IMG/VR virus record: IMGVR_UViG_3300007735_000752
Location: 1 to 52,305 of that record
Direction: 5' to 3' (one strand)
DNA from: a virus
DNA length: 52,305 nt
Shown: piece by piece, positions 40,426-47,056 of the stretch
Layout: the number at the start of each line of letters is the position of its first letter
Position numbering within the stretch: position 1 is the stretch's first letter
The notes under the pieces: model-generated
Told to the model about the DNA's origin: nothing
Databases searched by the model: none
Seen by the model: the letters and a program-made list of their open reading frames with translations, nothing else
Position numbers and translations under genes: made by a program

Positions 40426-40761
40426 ATGACATTCAACAATTATCAAGCTAATGCTGGCAGAACAGCTTTTTATCCAAGATATTTAGTTAATGATGGATTA
40501 TACTATACTACTTTAGGTCTTGTTGGAGAGGCTGGCGAGATTGCTAATAAAGTTAAGAAGATAATGAGAGATAATGGTGGAAAAGTTACAAAACAAGCTA
40601 AAGCAGATATATTTGATGAACTTGGTGATGTTTTATGGTATTGTGCGAGTTTAGCAGATGAGCTTGGAGTTAATCTTGAAGATGTTGCAGGAAATAATTT
40701 AATTAAACTTGCAGATAGATTAAAAAGAGGTAAAATAAAAGGAAGTGGAGATAAAAGATGA
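40426..40761 (+). CDS. mazG: MazG-like NTP pyrophosphohydrolase
   Basis: 111 aa, single MazG domain. LGLVGEAGEIANKVKKIMRD supplies the ExxE metal-binding motif and DIFDELGDVLWYCASLADEL the ExxD motif. It would hydrolyse (d)NTPs to (d)NMPs plus pyrophosphate, perhaps acting on ppGpp or on nucleotides unwanted by the phage. With the short PurA-like enzyme it recalls MazZ of 2-aminoadenine phages, but this is not established. Confidence 0.85.
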   Translation: MTFNNYQANAGRTAFYPRYLVNDGLYYTTLGLVGEAGEIANKVKKIMRDNGGKVTKQAKADIFDELGDVLWYCASLADELGVNLEDVAGNNLIKLADRLKRGKIKGSGDKR

Positions 40762-41033
40762 TTAATGCAAACCCCTTAAATTATGATGCAAAGTATCCTC
40801 AAACTGCTGATACTAGCGTAAATGAAGATGCTAAAATGTTCGTTATGGAACGAAACGAAGGCAAAGAAGTAATGTTCCAGATTGAGGATGGAACTCAATT
40901 CTATGGTAGGATTGGCTATGTGCCAAATAGTGAACATTATTGTGTTGTTGTTGATAGGAATGGAACACCTTGGGAATGGTATGTGAGAGAAGAAGCTATT
41001 CACTTTGTAGAGGATACTTCTACTAGGATATGA
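40758..41033 (+). CDS. Hypothetical protein, 91 aa
   Basis: MINANPLNYDAKYPQTADTS; beta-rich middle (MFQIEDGTQFYGRIGYVPNS). Overlaps mazG by 4 nt. Function unknown. Confidence 0.55.
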   Translation: MINANPLNYDAKYPQTADTSVNEDAKMFVMERNEGKEVMFQIEDGTQFYGRIGYVPNSEHYCVVVDRNGTPWEWYVREEAIHFVEDTSTRI

Positions 41034-41044
41034 ATTGGAGTTTT

Positions 41045-41119
41045 ATGAGTTTAATTGTGCCATTATTTGCTGTATGCCTTGTGGGATGGTTTGTTTATTT
41101 AATAAGTAAAAAGGACTAA
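41045..41119 (+). CDS. 24-aa membrane peptide
   Basis: MSLIVPLFAVCLVGWFVYLI then SKKD. A single transmembrane helix; starts 11 nt after the previous stop. Function unknown. Confidence 0.4.
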   Translation: MSLIVPLFAVCLVGWFVYLISKKD

Positions 41120-41124
41120 ATAAT

Positions 41125-41295
41125 ATGTTTCTTATAGTTAATGATGCTTTTGCCTATAATGAGCTAAACCTAGATATTAGCCTTGATCTTGTAATATTCT
41201 TATGCAGTTTTTTGGCACTATTCTTATTTAATGGTCTTATTTTACTTGAAGTAAAGAGAATAAGAAGGTATATTAAAAAGAGGGGTGAAAAATAA
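41125..41295 (+). CDS. Small membrane protein, 56 aa
   Basis: MFLIVNDAFAYNELNLDISL, then one transmembrane segment and a basic tail (VKRIRRYIKKRGEK). A small ORF with a TM plus basic-end layout, similar to its neighbours. Function unknown. Confidence 0.45.
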   Translation: MFLIVNDAFAYNELNLDISLDLVIFLCSFLALFLFNGLILLEVKRIRRYIKKRGEK

Positions 41296-41296
41296 G

Positions 41297-41497
41297 ATGT
41301 TGTCTTTATTAGGTAGTGAAATGAACATTAAAGGGTATATATTTAAACCATTCTACTTACTTCTAGGAGTATTATACTTTATTACCTTATTAGCCTTATT
41401 AGGAACTTTATATATAGTATTATATATAAGAAATACTCTAGAGATAACACTAAAACAACTAGAGAAGAATAGAAAGAAGTATAGTAGATTAAGATAG
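41297..41497 (+). CDS. Small membrane protein, 66 aa
   Basis: MLSLLGSEMNIKGYIFKPFY, two hydrophobic segments, basic C terminus. GAGGGG lies 13 nt before the ATG; a GTG at 41285 is an alternative. Function unknown. Confidence 0.5.
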   Translation: MLSLLGSEMNIKGYIFKPFYLLLGVLYFITLLALLGTLYIVLYIRNTLEITLKQLEKNRKKYSRLR

Positions 41498-41591
41498 ATA
41501 GAATTGTAAATGGTTGTGCAGAAAATATATATATTCAAATAAGTCAAGCATAAAATTATAAAAATATTATCTTTTTCTTTATAATACTCTT

Positions 41592-42020
41592 ATGACTGAT
41601 GAAGCTAGAATAGAAGGTTACTACAATAACTATCAAAAAAACAAAAATAAGCTAAAAATAGGTAGTTGGATTGTTGTAGATGAGGAGTATTACCTAGCAA
41701 ATAAAGATAAAATAAAGATAATAAGTATAAAATTATATAGTGGCGAAAATATATCTACTAAAAGGCCAGAAAGCTATGTGTTAGCAGAGACTAAAAATGA
41801 TTATATTATTATTAAATATAGTGCAAATTTTATTGCAGTAAATATATGCCAAAGGGAATATGAACTAAATAATAACATTAATCTAGTAATGGTTAATGAA
41901 AATGCTACTAGAAATATTGAAAATAATAGTGGTGATGTGCCAAATATTAAAACTATAATTAAAACTTTGGGTTGGAAAGCTACTAGGAAAGCTATTAAAG
42001 ATTTAGAACAATTTGAATAG
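41592..42020 (+). CDS. Hypothetical protein, 142 aa
   Basis: MTDEARIEGYYNNYQKNKNK; a KIGSWIVVDEEYYLAN N-terminal beta part and a helical C-terminal IKTLGWKATRKAIKDLEQF. TATAAT lies 6 nt before the ATG, consistent with a leaderless start, but the -35 is weak. Function unknown. Confidence 0.55.
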   Translation: MTDEARIEGYYNNYQKNKNKLKIGSWIVVDEEYYLANKDKIKIISIKLYSGENISTKRPESYVLAETKNDYIIIKYSANFIAVNICQREYELNNNINLVMVNENATRNIENNSGDVPNIKTIIKTLGWKATRKAIKDLEQFE

Positions 42021-42045
42021 TTTTGATCTTATTTGCTATTTTTTA

Positions 42046-42074
42046 TTGACTTAATAAGTTATTTAGAGTATCAT
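42046..42074 (+). promoter_or_regulatory. Leaderless promoter for the FkbM-like gene
   Basis: TTGACT (42046-42051), 17 nt, TATCAT (42069-42074), 6 nt to ATG 42081. Confidence 0.75.
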
Positions 42075-42080
42075 AGAGTT

Positions 42081-42680
42081 ATGAATTTAATCCAAATTGG
42101 ATGTGCTGGTACAGCCATCAAAGATATAGAAACAAATCAAGTATCTAAATTATTTAAAGAAGAATCAAATCAAGTTATACATTTGATAGATGCTAATCCA
42201 TTTGCTCTTAAAGAATTTCAAAATAATTGCAAAATATTATCCTATTATAGTAAAATGAAATTTTATAATTTTGCGATTCTTCCTATTGATACTTATTTTC
42301 CAGTAAAATTCTTCTCTCCTAGAGATCCTTCAAAATCAGATTTTAGTTCTATTAACCCTAATCATGTTACAGCACACTTACATAATGCTGAGATCGATGC
42401 TCTAAATATAGATAGCATTTCATTAAATTCTTTTATTAGAACTTTTGTTAAAGGAGATATCAATCATCTTATTATAGATAGCGAAGGATTAGACGCACAG
42501 CTTCTATTTAGTTTAAATTTTGAACAGATAAAACCAAAAAATATAGTATTTGAGCATTTGCACACAGATGGAATTGCTCAAAGACACATCAGATTTGATT
42601 TAATTACAAAGTTACTAACGCATTACAAATATTCCATAAGAGAATGGGATGGGTATAGTTTAATTGCTACTTTAACTTGA
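42081..42680 (+). CDS. FkbM-like methyltransferase
   Basis: 199 aa from MNLIQIGCAGTAIKDIETNQ; an in-frame extension upstream would cover the promoter. The Rossmann glycine segment QIGCAG, the VIHLIDANPFALKEF strand/helix, HLIIDSEGLDAQLL and NIVFEH match the SAM-dependent FkbM methyltransferase layout (IDxEGxE). Acceptor unknown; FkbM enzymes often O-methylate sugars, which would fit the two glycosyltransferases. Its TGA lies in the next -35. Confidence 0.65.
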   Translation: MNLIQIGCAGTAIKDIETNQVSKLFKEESNQVIHLIDANPFALKEFQNNCKILSYYSKMKFYNFAILPIDTYFPVKFFSPRDPSKSDFSSINPNHVTAHLHNAEIDALNIDSISLNSFIRTFVKGDINHLIIDSEGLDAQLLFSLNFEQIKPKNIVFEHLHTDGIAQRHIRFDLITKLLTHYKYSIREWDGYSLIATLT

Positions 42681-42705
42681 CAAAATAAAGTATTTAGGTT
42701 ATTAT
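42677..42705 (+). promoter_or_regulatory. Promoter driving a structured leader
   Basis: TTGACA (42677-42682) including the upstream TGA, 17 nt, TATTAT (42700-42705). No ATG follows at the usual distance; transcription should start near 42712 in a GC-richer structured stretch. Confidence 0.7.
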
Positions 42706-42711
42706 AGAGTT

Positions 42712-42795
42712 ATCTTGGAAAGCCGTGACTCCCAAGGAAGCATAGGTTAGTGGTTATCCTAGCGGGTTCCTCCCGACCCGTAAAAACCATGCCTA
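42712..42795 (+). ncRNA. Structured, tRNA-like leader RNA
   Basis: The RNA would contain CTTGG...CCAAG pairing at its 5' end, then a D-arm-like GGTTAGTGGTTATCC, then a GC hairpin around CGGGTTCCTCCCG (42757-42769) that exposes TCC like a Gly anticodon, then GCAT/ATGC pairing closing the module. There is no T-arm, so it is at best a degenerate tRNA or a regulatory leader of the gene at 42803. Confidence 0.35.
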
Positions 42796-42802
42796 TTAAA
42801 TA

Positions 42803-43039
42803 ATGATAACATTCAATCAAATAAAAGCATTAGACGAGAATGAATTAACTTATCTTTATTATTGCTTAAATACTGAATGGAACTCCTTAAATATGGGTTA
42901 TGACTTTGACTGGTATATTATGAGAGCATTTAAAAATAATGTTATACATAAGCTATTAGATAAATATAGTGCCAACTTGACAGATGAAAATAAAGGTCTT
43001 ATAATGCAAATACTAACTAAATTGGAGGCAAATATATGA
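42803..43039 (+). CDS. Small helical protein, 78 aa
   Basis: MITFNQIKALDENELTYLYY, then TEWNSLNMGYDFDWYIM and an end helix. The only gene here expressed behind a structured leader of about 90 nt. Overlaps the next gene by 4 nt. Function unknown. Confidence 0.55.
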   Translation: MITFNQIKALDENELTYLYYCLNTEWNSLNMGYDFDWYIMRAFKNNVIHKLLDKYSANLTDENKGLIMQILTKLEANI

Positions 43040-43275
43040 ACCATTTATCAGCTTGGGCAATTACTATCACAGCTTTTAGTTCGGGGCTATATGGAATTTA
43101 TAAATACATTCTTGCGAAATATTACTTTACTTATGATGTAAAACCGATTCATTATTGGCTAAATAAGAAAACTAAAATAAAGAAAAGATATAAGACTTAT
43201 AGAAAGCATAAATCTCGTAAGCGAAATAGCTATCTTGCAGTTATAAATAAATATAAATTGACTTCAGCTAAATAA
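43036..43275 (+). CDS. Small membrane protein with basic tail
   Basis: 79 aa. Hydrophobic N terminus (about 4-28) followed by a very basic tail (KKRYKTYRKHKSRKRNSYLA). The next promoter's -35 is inside its 3' end. Function unknown. Confidence 0.55.
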   Translation: MNHLSAWAITITAFSSGLYGIYKYILAKYYFTYDVKPIHYWLNKKTKIKKRYKTYRKHKSRKRNSYLAVINKYKLTSAK

Positions 43276-43285
43276 AGGTTATATT
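43258..43285 (+). promoter_or_regulatory. Leaderless promoter for the 43292 gene
   Basis: TTGACT (43258-43263), 16 nt, TATATT (43280-43285), 6 nt to ATG. Confidence 0.8.
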
Positions 43286-43291
43286 AATTAT

Positions 43292-43474
43292 ATGAGCCAA
43301 TATACTGATGAAAATTTTAAAAGAGAAGATTGGGAATTAATTCAAGATGCTATTGTAGATCAGATATCTTATCTTAAGGGTAGGCAATCTTGGGGGTACG
43401 AGGAGCAGGTTGAGCGTCTAGAAGCTTTGCTAGAAAAAGCAAGAATAAGTAGACTAACTGCAAATAAGGAGTAA
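43292..43474 (+). CDS. Small helical protein, 60 aa
   Basis: MSQYTDENFKREDWELIQDA; helical with heptad-like RLEALLEKARISRL. Leaderless. Function unknown. Confidence 0.55.
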   Translation: MSQYTDENFKREDWELIQDAIVDQISYLKGRQSWGYEEQVERLEALLEKARISRLTANKE

Positions 43475-43481
43475 CTAAATA

Positions 43482-43553
43482 ATGAATTACTATTATATTT
43501 TTGGTGTTATCTTTATAGTATATATTTTAAATATTTTTCTGAATAGGGATTGA
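43482..43553 (+). CDS. 23-aa membrane peptide
   Basis: MNYYYIFGVIFIVYILNIFL then NRD. One transmembrane helix. Its TGA lies inside the next -35, and its last bases (AATAGGGATTGAC) recur at 46698-46710. Confidence 0.4.
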   Translation: MNYYYIFGVIFIVYILNIFLNRD

Positions 43554-43577
43554 CAAAGTTTAAGTTTAGATTATATT
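43550..43577 (+). promoter_or_regulatory. Leaderless promoter for the 43584 gene
   Basis: TTGACA (43550-43555) including the upstream TGA, 16 nt, TATATT (43572-43577), 6 nt to ATG. Confidence 0.85.
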
Positions 43578-43583
43578 GGATGT

Positions 43584-44102
43584 ATGAGCAAAACATCTAA
43601 ATCAAAAAAAGTTAAAATGCCCAAGATGGATGACATCATGGCACAAATTAAAGCAGACCAATTAAAGAAAGCAGATAGAGTAAAGTATCATACTAATCTA
43701 TTATTCGATACTCTAGCACAAACAAAAGTTTCTTTTATTGAAGTATCTTTTGAAGGTTGTGGAGACTCTGGACAAATCGAAGCAGTAGATTATACAGACG
43801 CTAATGGCAAGGACATAGACGAATTATATCTTGACAAGGTTATTGTTAAAGGTTCAGCTAAAACATCCTATCACAAATGGGATGAAAAGAAAAAAGAGAT
43901 GGTTTTGACAGAAGCCAAAGAAGGAAATGTCAGAGAGATTATTGAAGAGGTATGCTATGATAAGTTAGGTGCAAGCCACGGAGGTTGGGAGATTAACGAA
44001 GGTAGCTATGGAACATTCTACTTTGATGTCTCTACTCGCAAGGTGCGTCTCGAATACAATGAGAGGATAGAGGAGGTTCGGACTAGTGAGGAGAGTTTCT
44101 AA
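43584..44102 (+). CDS. DUF6878-like protein
   Basis: 172 aa. VSFEGCGDSGQIEAV near residue 55 and GGWEINEGSYGTFYFDVSTR with VRLEYNERIEE resemble DUF6878 proteins of plasmids and phages, function unknown. Basic N terminus. G/C-richer codon use. Directly followed (1 nt overlap, TAATG) by the DUF6915-like gene. Confidence 0.65.
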   Translation: MSKTSKSKKVKMPKMDDIMAQIKADQLKKADRVKYHTNLLFDTLAQTKVSFIEVSFEGCGDSGQIEAVDYTDANGKDIDELYLDKVIVKGSAKTSYHKWDEKKKEMVLTEAKEGNVREIIEEVCYDKLGASHGGWEINEGSYGTFYFDVSTRKVRLEYNERIEEVRTSEESF

Positions 44103-44452
44103 TGGCTAATCCATATCACCATTCATTATCGTCAGCAAAGAAGTGGGGTGGTTCAGCAGAAGATTACCAGAAGATTCACGATTGGTTTGATGAGAGTAAG
44201 ATGATGATGGCAGACTTTCGCCATCGTGCCTTACGGCATCACGCCGAAGGTATCTTTATGTGTGAGAGAATATTTGGTAATACCATCACACTATCTAATG
44301 GCAAAAAGATTCCTACTAGATGGGTTGGAGAACAGCACATAGCAGAGGACTTGGGATTTATTCCATCTATGCAAGATTGGCTTAAACATATTATGCCAGA
44401 ACCTTGGATGGGCAAGACAAAGAAACTTGATGTGGAGTTAAATCCAGCATAA
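44102..44452 (+). CDS. DUF6915-like protein
   Basis: 116 aa. Matches the DUF6915 pattern: HHSLSSAKKWGGSAEDYQKI, HDWFDESKMMMADFRHRALR, HHAEGIFMCERIFG, GEQHIAEDLGFIPSMQDWLK. Several conserved His suggest metal binding. Function unknown. Same operon as the DUF6878-like gene. Confidence 0.7.
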   Translation: MANPYHHSLSSAKKWGGSAEDYQKIHDWFDESKMMMADFRHRALRHHAEGIFMCERIFGNTITLSNGKKIPTRWVGEQHIAEDLGFIPSMQDWLKHIMPEPWMGKTKKLDVELNPA

Positions 44453-44584
44453 ACTTTTGGTGAGGTGATGGTGGTCATCGGTGGTCACTCCGTTATAGTG
44501 AATCGTTTGCAAGTACCGAATAACTTGCACTGTTTTAAAAAAATTTGTTCTACAAAATATTGTATTTGATGTATAATATGATGT
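44453..44584. other. Intergenic region with small hairpins
   Basis: Contains a direct repeat of GGTGGTCA, a TCACT/AGTGA hairpin and a GCAAGT/ACTTGC hairpin (about 44508-44528), any of which may end transcription of the DUF6915 gene. TATAAT (44572-44577) lies 7 nt before the next start. Confidence 0.4.
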
Positions 44585-44719
44585 ATGAGCAAAAAACAAA
44601 TAGAGGAAAATCTTAACTATGGTGATAGCAATAATCTTTTCTGTTTTTTCAGTGATCTTTTTAAGAGCTTGGACGAGACAATAGAAAAAAGTATTGACGC
44701 AACCACAAAAAAGGTTTAA
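44585..44719 (+). CDS. Small protein, 44 aa, upstream of the ncRNA
   Basis: MSKKQIEENLNYGDSNNLFC, then FFSDLFKSLDETIEKS. TATAAT 7 nt before ATG suggests a leaderless start. The ncRNA promoter -35 lies in its last codons and the -10 starts at its TAA. Function unknown. Confidence 0.5.
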   Translation: MSKKQIEENLNYGDSNNLFCFFSDLFKSLDETIEKSIDATTKKV

Positions 44720-44722
44720 TAT
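44694..44722 (+). promoter_or_regulatory. Promoter of the structured ncRNA
   Basis: TTGACG (44694-44699), 17 nt, TAATAT (44717-44722). The expected start (about 44729) is 1 nt before the first base of the long closing stem and no start codon follows. Confidence 0.75.
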
Positions 44723-44728
44723 AAGAAC

Positions 44729-44890
44729 AGTAGAAGGCACACTCTCGGTTGCGAAAGGGTGCAAAGAAAGAGAGTGAGGCGCCGTATATCTCTTTCGTCC
44801 CTTCTACGTTGATTTCCGCACGAAATCAAGGATTGGCTGTTGAGGGTATTGCGGAATTAACCTCAACCATATATCCTTTGAGCGTTTTTT
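44729..44890 (+). ncRNA. Structured non-coding RNA of about 160 nt
   Basis: The 5' module is closed by GTAGAAGG (44730-44737) with CCTTCTAC (44800-44807) and contains ACTCTC/GAGAGT (44741-44746, 44770-44775) and TTGC/GCAA hairpins plus a GGCGCC palindrome. The 3' module has TTGATTTC/GAAATCAA (44809-44829), an enclosing AAGGAT/ATCCTT and GTTGAGG/CCTCAAC (44839-44867). TTCCGCA (44814-44820) is fully complementary to TGCGGAA (44850-44856), so the two loops can kiss or switch. A T6 run at 44885-44890 follows the last stem. No ORF of note; no known family recognised. Confidence 0.7.
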
Positions 44891-44948
44891 GGTGTCGCTG
44901 AAACCATATTTTTCTTTACTTAAATAAGAAATAGATTACTATAAATAG

Positions 44949-45068
44949 ATGGATTACTTTCCAGAAACAAAGAGCAAGTTTAGAATACTAATAGAAACAT
45001 TAATAATAACTATTATACCATTAGCAATTTGGATTGGTTTTTTTTATTATATTTACTTGACAGAATAA
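44949..45068 (+). CDS. 39-aa membrane peptide
   Basis: MDYFPETKSKFRILIETLII then a hydrophobic C-terminal half. TATAAA lies just upstream. The next promoter's -35 is inside its 3' end. Function unknown. Confidence 0.45.
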   Translation: MDYFPETKSKFRILIETLIITIIPLAIWIGFFYYIYLTE

Positions 45069-45084
45069 TAGTTTGAGTTATATT
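45057..45084 (+). promoter_or_regulatory. Leaderless promoter for the 45091 gene
   Basis: TTGACA (45057-45062), 16 nt, TATATT (45079-45084), 6 nt to ATG. Confidence 0.85.
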
Positions 45085-45090
45085 TAATAT

Positions 45091-45345
45091 ATGAACAGCA
45101 CCTACCAATACATAGCAAACTATATCAACAAGCCCACGATATTTTGTTATATTGTAGATTGTGTGATTAACCAGAATCCTTATTTGTTTACTGGCGAGTA
45201 TAATAAAAAGTTGCTTAATAAGAAAGTATGGGTTGCTAAACAAGTATTTCCTCATTGTGAACCAACTCAATATACTTATTTCAAAACATTCAAAGAAGCA
45301 AAAGCAACATTAAATAAATGGGGCGCGAAGTGGACTAGGGCTTAA
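45091..45345 (+). CDS. Hypothetical protein, 84 aa
   Basis: MNSTYQYIANYINKPTIFCY; KKVWVAKQVFPHCEPTQYTY and a Lys/Ala-rich end helix. Leaderless. Function unknown. Confidence 0.55.
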   Translation: MNSTYQYIANYINKPTIFCYIVDCVINQNPYLFTGEYNKKLLNKKVWVAKQVFPHCEPTQYTYFKTFKEAKATLNKWGAKWTRA

Positions 45346-45347
45346 TT

Positions 45348-45455
45348 ATGAGTGGTACTTATGTTATCAAAATAGATGACTATAATGATAATATACTATA
45401 CAAAGAGCATAAGAAAATAGAAAATAAAGTTAATAAGATACAAGATTTTTCATAA
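45348..45455 (+). CDS. Small hypothetical protein, 35 aa
   Basis: MSGTYVIKIDDYNDNILYKE, then a Lys-rich helix. Starts 2 nt after the previous gene. Function unknown. Confidence 0.4.
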   Translation: MSGTYVIKIDDYNDNILYKEHKKIENKVNKIQDFS

Positions 45456-45466
45456 AAACAAGCATT

Positions 45467-45646
45467 ATGAATTTTAGCGGAATTGCCCCTGTAGATGAGA
45501 TTGAAAGATTCTTATATAAAAAGAAGTATATTCTTAAGGTAGAAAAAATGTGTTCTGCACATATTATGGTAGAAGCAGAAGATGAGCAAAAAGCACAAGA
45601 ACTAGCAGAGTCACTTAAAAATCATTTTGTTTTAGATTGGCGTTGA
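45467..45646 (+). CDS. Small hypothetical protein, 59 aa
   Basis: MNFSGIAPVDEIERFLYKKK, strand YILKVEKMCSAHIMVEAEDE and helix QKAQELAESL. The pattern resembles other short proteins here with a (K/R)-strand-(E-rich helix) layout such as the one at 46222. Its TGA is in the next -35. Function unknown. Confidence 0.5.
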   Translation: MNFSGIAPVDEIERFLYKKKYILKVEKMCSAHIMVEAEDEQKAQELAESLKNHFVLDWR

Positions 45647-45670
45647 CAAAATAATAATTTAACTTATATT
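45643..45670 (+). promoter_or_regulatory. Leaderless promoter for the 45677 gene
   Basis: TTGACA (45643-45648) including the upstream TGA, 16 nt, TATATT (45665-45670), 6 nt to ATG. Confidence 0.85.
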
Positions 45671-45676
45671 TAATTT

Positions 45677-45943
45677 ATGACTAAAACATTCAAAATAGGC
45701 GAGACAGCACTTGGTGGAACAATAATGGTGTGTATTCCCAAAACATTAACTACTATATTTATAAATGTAATTGATACTAATCATGGCACAAAGAAATTAA
45801 TTAATCAGTATATTTATTATAGCTTTGATAGGATACGAATCGAAAGAGATTTGTTCCAAATAGTAAGTGGTTACTGGTCAGATCAAATACTTAAATGGAT
45901 TAACAGCAAGTGGCAAATAGAAATACCTAAAAATATAATTTGA
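45677..45943 (+). CDS. Hypothetical protein, 88 aa
   Basis: MTKTFKIGETALGGTIMVCI, beta-rich first half then IERDLFQIVSGYWSDQILKW. Leaderless; TGA in the next -35. Function unknown. Confidence 0.55.
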   Translation: MTKTFKIGETALGGTIMVCIPKTLTTIFINVIDTNHGTKKLINQYIYYSFDRIRIERDLFQIVSGYWSDQILKWINSKWQIEIPKNII

Positions 45944-45967
45944 CAATAATTTAATTTATCTTATAGT
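45940..45967 (+). promoter_or_regulatory. Leaderless promoter for the 45975 gene
   Basis: TTGACA (45940-45945) including the upstream TGA, 16 nt, TATAGT (45962-45967), 7 nt to ATG. Confidence 0.8.
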
Positions 45968-45974
45968 TTAATCT

Positions 45975-46184
45975 ATGAACTCACCAATGATTGACCCAAA
46001 TACAAATGAACCTTACTATACAGAAACAGAAGCAAAAGTAGAAGCCTTTAAGCTATTAAAGGAATTAACTGATCTTTATTATTCTTATCATCATAAAGAA
46101 ATTAAGAAAGCAGAGTATGAATATCAAACTGAATTAGCTATGGAAGAAGCTAATAGTTTAATTATGTTAGTTGAGGGAGAATAA
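45975..46184 (+). CDS. Small acidic helical protein, 69 aa
   Basis: MNSPMIDPNTNEPYYTETEA then helices (AFKLLKELTDLYYSYHHKEI). Leaderless. Function unknown. Confidence 0.55.
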   Translation: MNSPMIDPNTNEPYYTETEAKVEAFKLLKELTDLYYSYHHKEIKKAEYEYQTELAMEEANSLIMLVEGE

Positions 46185-46187
46185 TAA

Positions 46188-46215
46188 TTGACAAAAAATA
46201 TAAAAGGAGTATATT
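46188..46215 (+). promoter_or_regulatory. Leaderless promoter for the 46222 gene
   Basis: TTGACA (46188-46193), 16 nt, TATATT (46210-46215), 6 nt to ATG. AAAGGAG lies within the spacer. Confidence 0.85.
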
Positions 46216-46221
46216 AAAAAT

Positions 46222-46458
46222 ATGAACAACACCGAAAAACCCCTAAAGAAATTCACGATTCGTATGCAACGCAACCAAATCGCAGAAGTTGACATCGAGG
46301 TGGAGGCCACATCAGATGAGGAAGCAGTTGATAAGGCAACAGAGATGGCTGAGAATTGCACTGATGCTAATGGCTTTATGCTCGATTGGGATGAGGTTGA
46401 TTACAACTTTGAAGCTATTGATGTCGAGCAAGAAGAGGAGGATGAAGATGAAGCTTAG
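46222..46458 (+). CDS. Small acidic protein, 78 aa
   Basis: MNNTEKPLKKFTIRMQRNQI; strand-helix-strand (AEVDIEVEATSDEEAVDKAT) with an acidic tail (VEQEEEDEDEA). G/C-rich codon use suggests strong expression or recent acquisition. Function unknown. Confidence 0.6.
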   Translation: MNNTEKPLKKFTIRMQRNQIAEVDIEVEATSDEEAVDKATEMAENCTDANGFMLDWDEVDYNFEAIDVEQEEEDEDEA

Positions 46459-46603
46459 GTCGCAAATTGTTAAAGAAATCAGTGATAGGATTGCAGAATA
46501 TAAAGGTCTTATGGTTGAGCATGATAACAACCAAGATGCTGTGCATGAACTAGAAAGTGCAGTTCACGAACTAGAACATCTATTGGAGTGGATTAATGAG
46601 TAA
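46448..46603 (+). CDS. Small coiled-coil-like protein, 51 aa
   Basis: MKLRSQIVKEISDRIAEYKG. ATG at 46448 chosen because GAGGAGG ends 6 nt upstream; an in-frame ATG two codons earlier lies closer to it. HELESAVHELEHLLEW gives a repeated HELE heptad. Overlaps the next gene by 8 nt. Function unknown. Confidence 0.55.
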   Translation: MKLRSQIVKEISDRIAEYKGLMVEHDNNQDAVHELESAVHELEHLLEWINE

Positions 46604-46709
46604 GTTATTTTGTATTGAAATACTAGAAGAGAAACCAGTAATATCATTTGATGAATTATTGTTTATTAAAAGCGAAATAGAGAAAGCTGAAATAGTAAAT
46701 AGGGATTGA
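46596..46709 (+). CDS. Small hypothetical protein, 37 aa
   Basis: MSKLFCIEILEEKPVISFDE, ends AEIVNRD. The last 28 bp of this region (TGAAATAGTAAATA...) recur after the 46742 gene. Function unknown. Confidence 0.4.
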   Translation: MSKLFCIEILEEKPVISFDELLFIKSEIEKAEIVNRD

Positions 46710-46733
46710 CTAAATTAAAATATAATATATAGT
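46706..46733 (+). promoter_or_regulatory. Leaderless promoter for the 46742 gene
   Basis: TTGACT (46706-46711) including the upstream TGA, 16 nt, TATAGT (46728-46733), 8 nt to ATG. Confidence 0.65.
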
Positions 46734-46741
46734 AAATATAT

Positions 46742-46963
46742 ATGACCGCAAATCTGATGTCCAGAAATGTTAAGGTAACACATAAGGTTGAGTTTAATTC
46801 TTATGTTTATGATATAGAACAATACTATGATAGTAATAATACATTGGTTGGAGATTATGTTTCTGTTGATGGCATACCTATTGGCCCCGCAAATCTTGCA
46901 ATAAGAAACAAACTATTTGATTTTATTAAAGATTATCAAGTTGAAATAGTAAATAAGGATTGA
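46742..46963 (+). CDS. Small hypothetical protein, 73 aa
   Basis: MTANLMSRNVKVTHKVEFNS; beta strands (HKVEFNSYVYDIEQYYD), ends VEIVNKD. The end is a near copy of the end of the 46596 gene. Function unknown. Confidence 0.55.
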   Translation: MTANLMSRNVKVTHKVEFNSYVYDIEQYYDSNNTLVGDYVSVDGIPIGPANLAIRNKLFDFIKDYQVEIVNKD

Positions 46964-46978
46964 CTAAATAGTAAATAG

Positions 46979-47056
46979 ATGATAACTGGCGACACAATAC
47001 TTTCTTTTGTTATTATAGTTACTACTTTTATATATATTTATTTAAATCACTATTGA
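46979..47056 (+). CDS. 25-aa membrane peptide
   Basis: MITGDTILSFVIIVTTFIYI then YLNHY. One transmembrane segment. The TGA lies inside the -35 of the HExxH gene. Function unknown. Confidence 0.4.
   Translation: MITGDTILSFVIIVTTFIYIYLNHY

Noticed and set aside
44729-44890. tmRNA or 6S RNA identity for the ncRNA
   Set aside because: There is no tRNA-like domain with tag frame, and it is not a single long stem with a central bubble.
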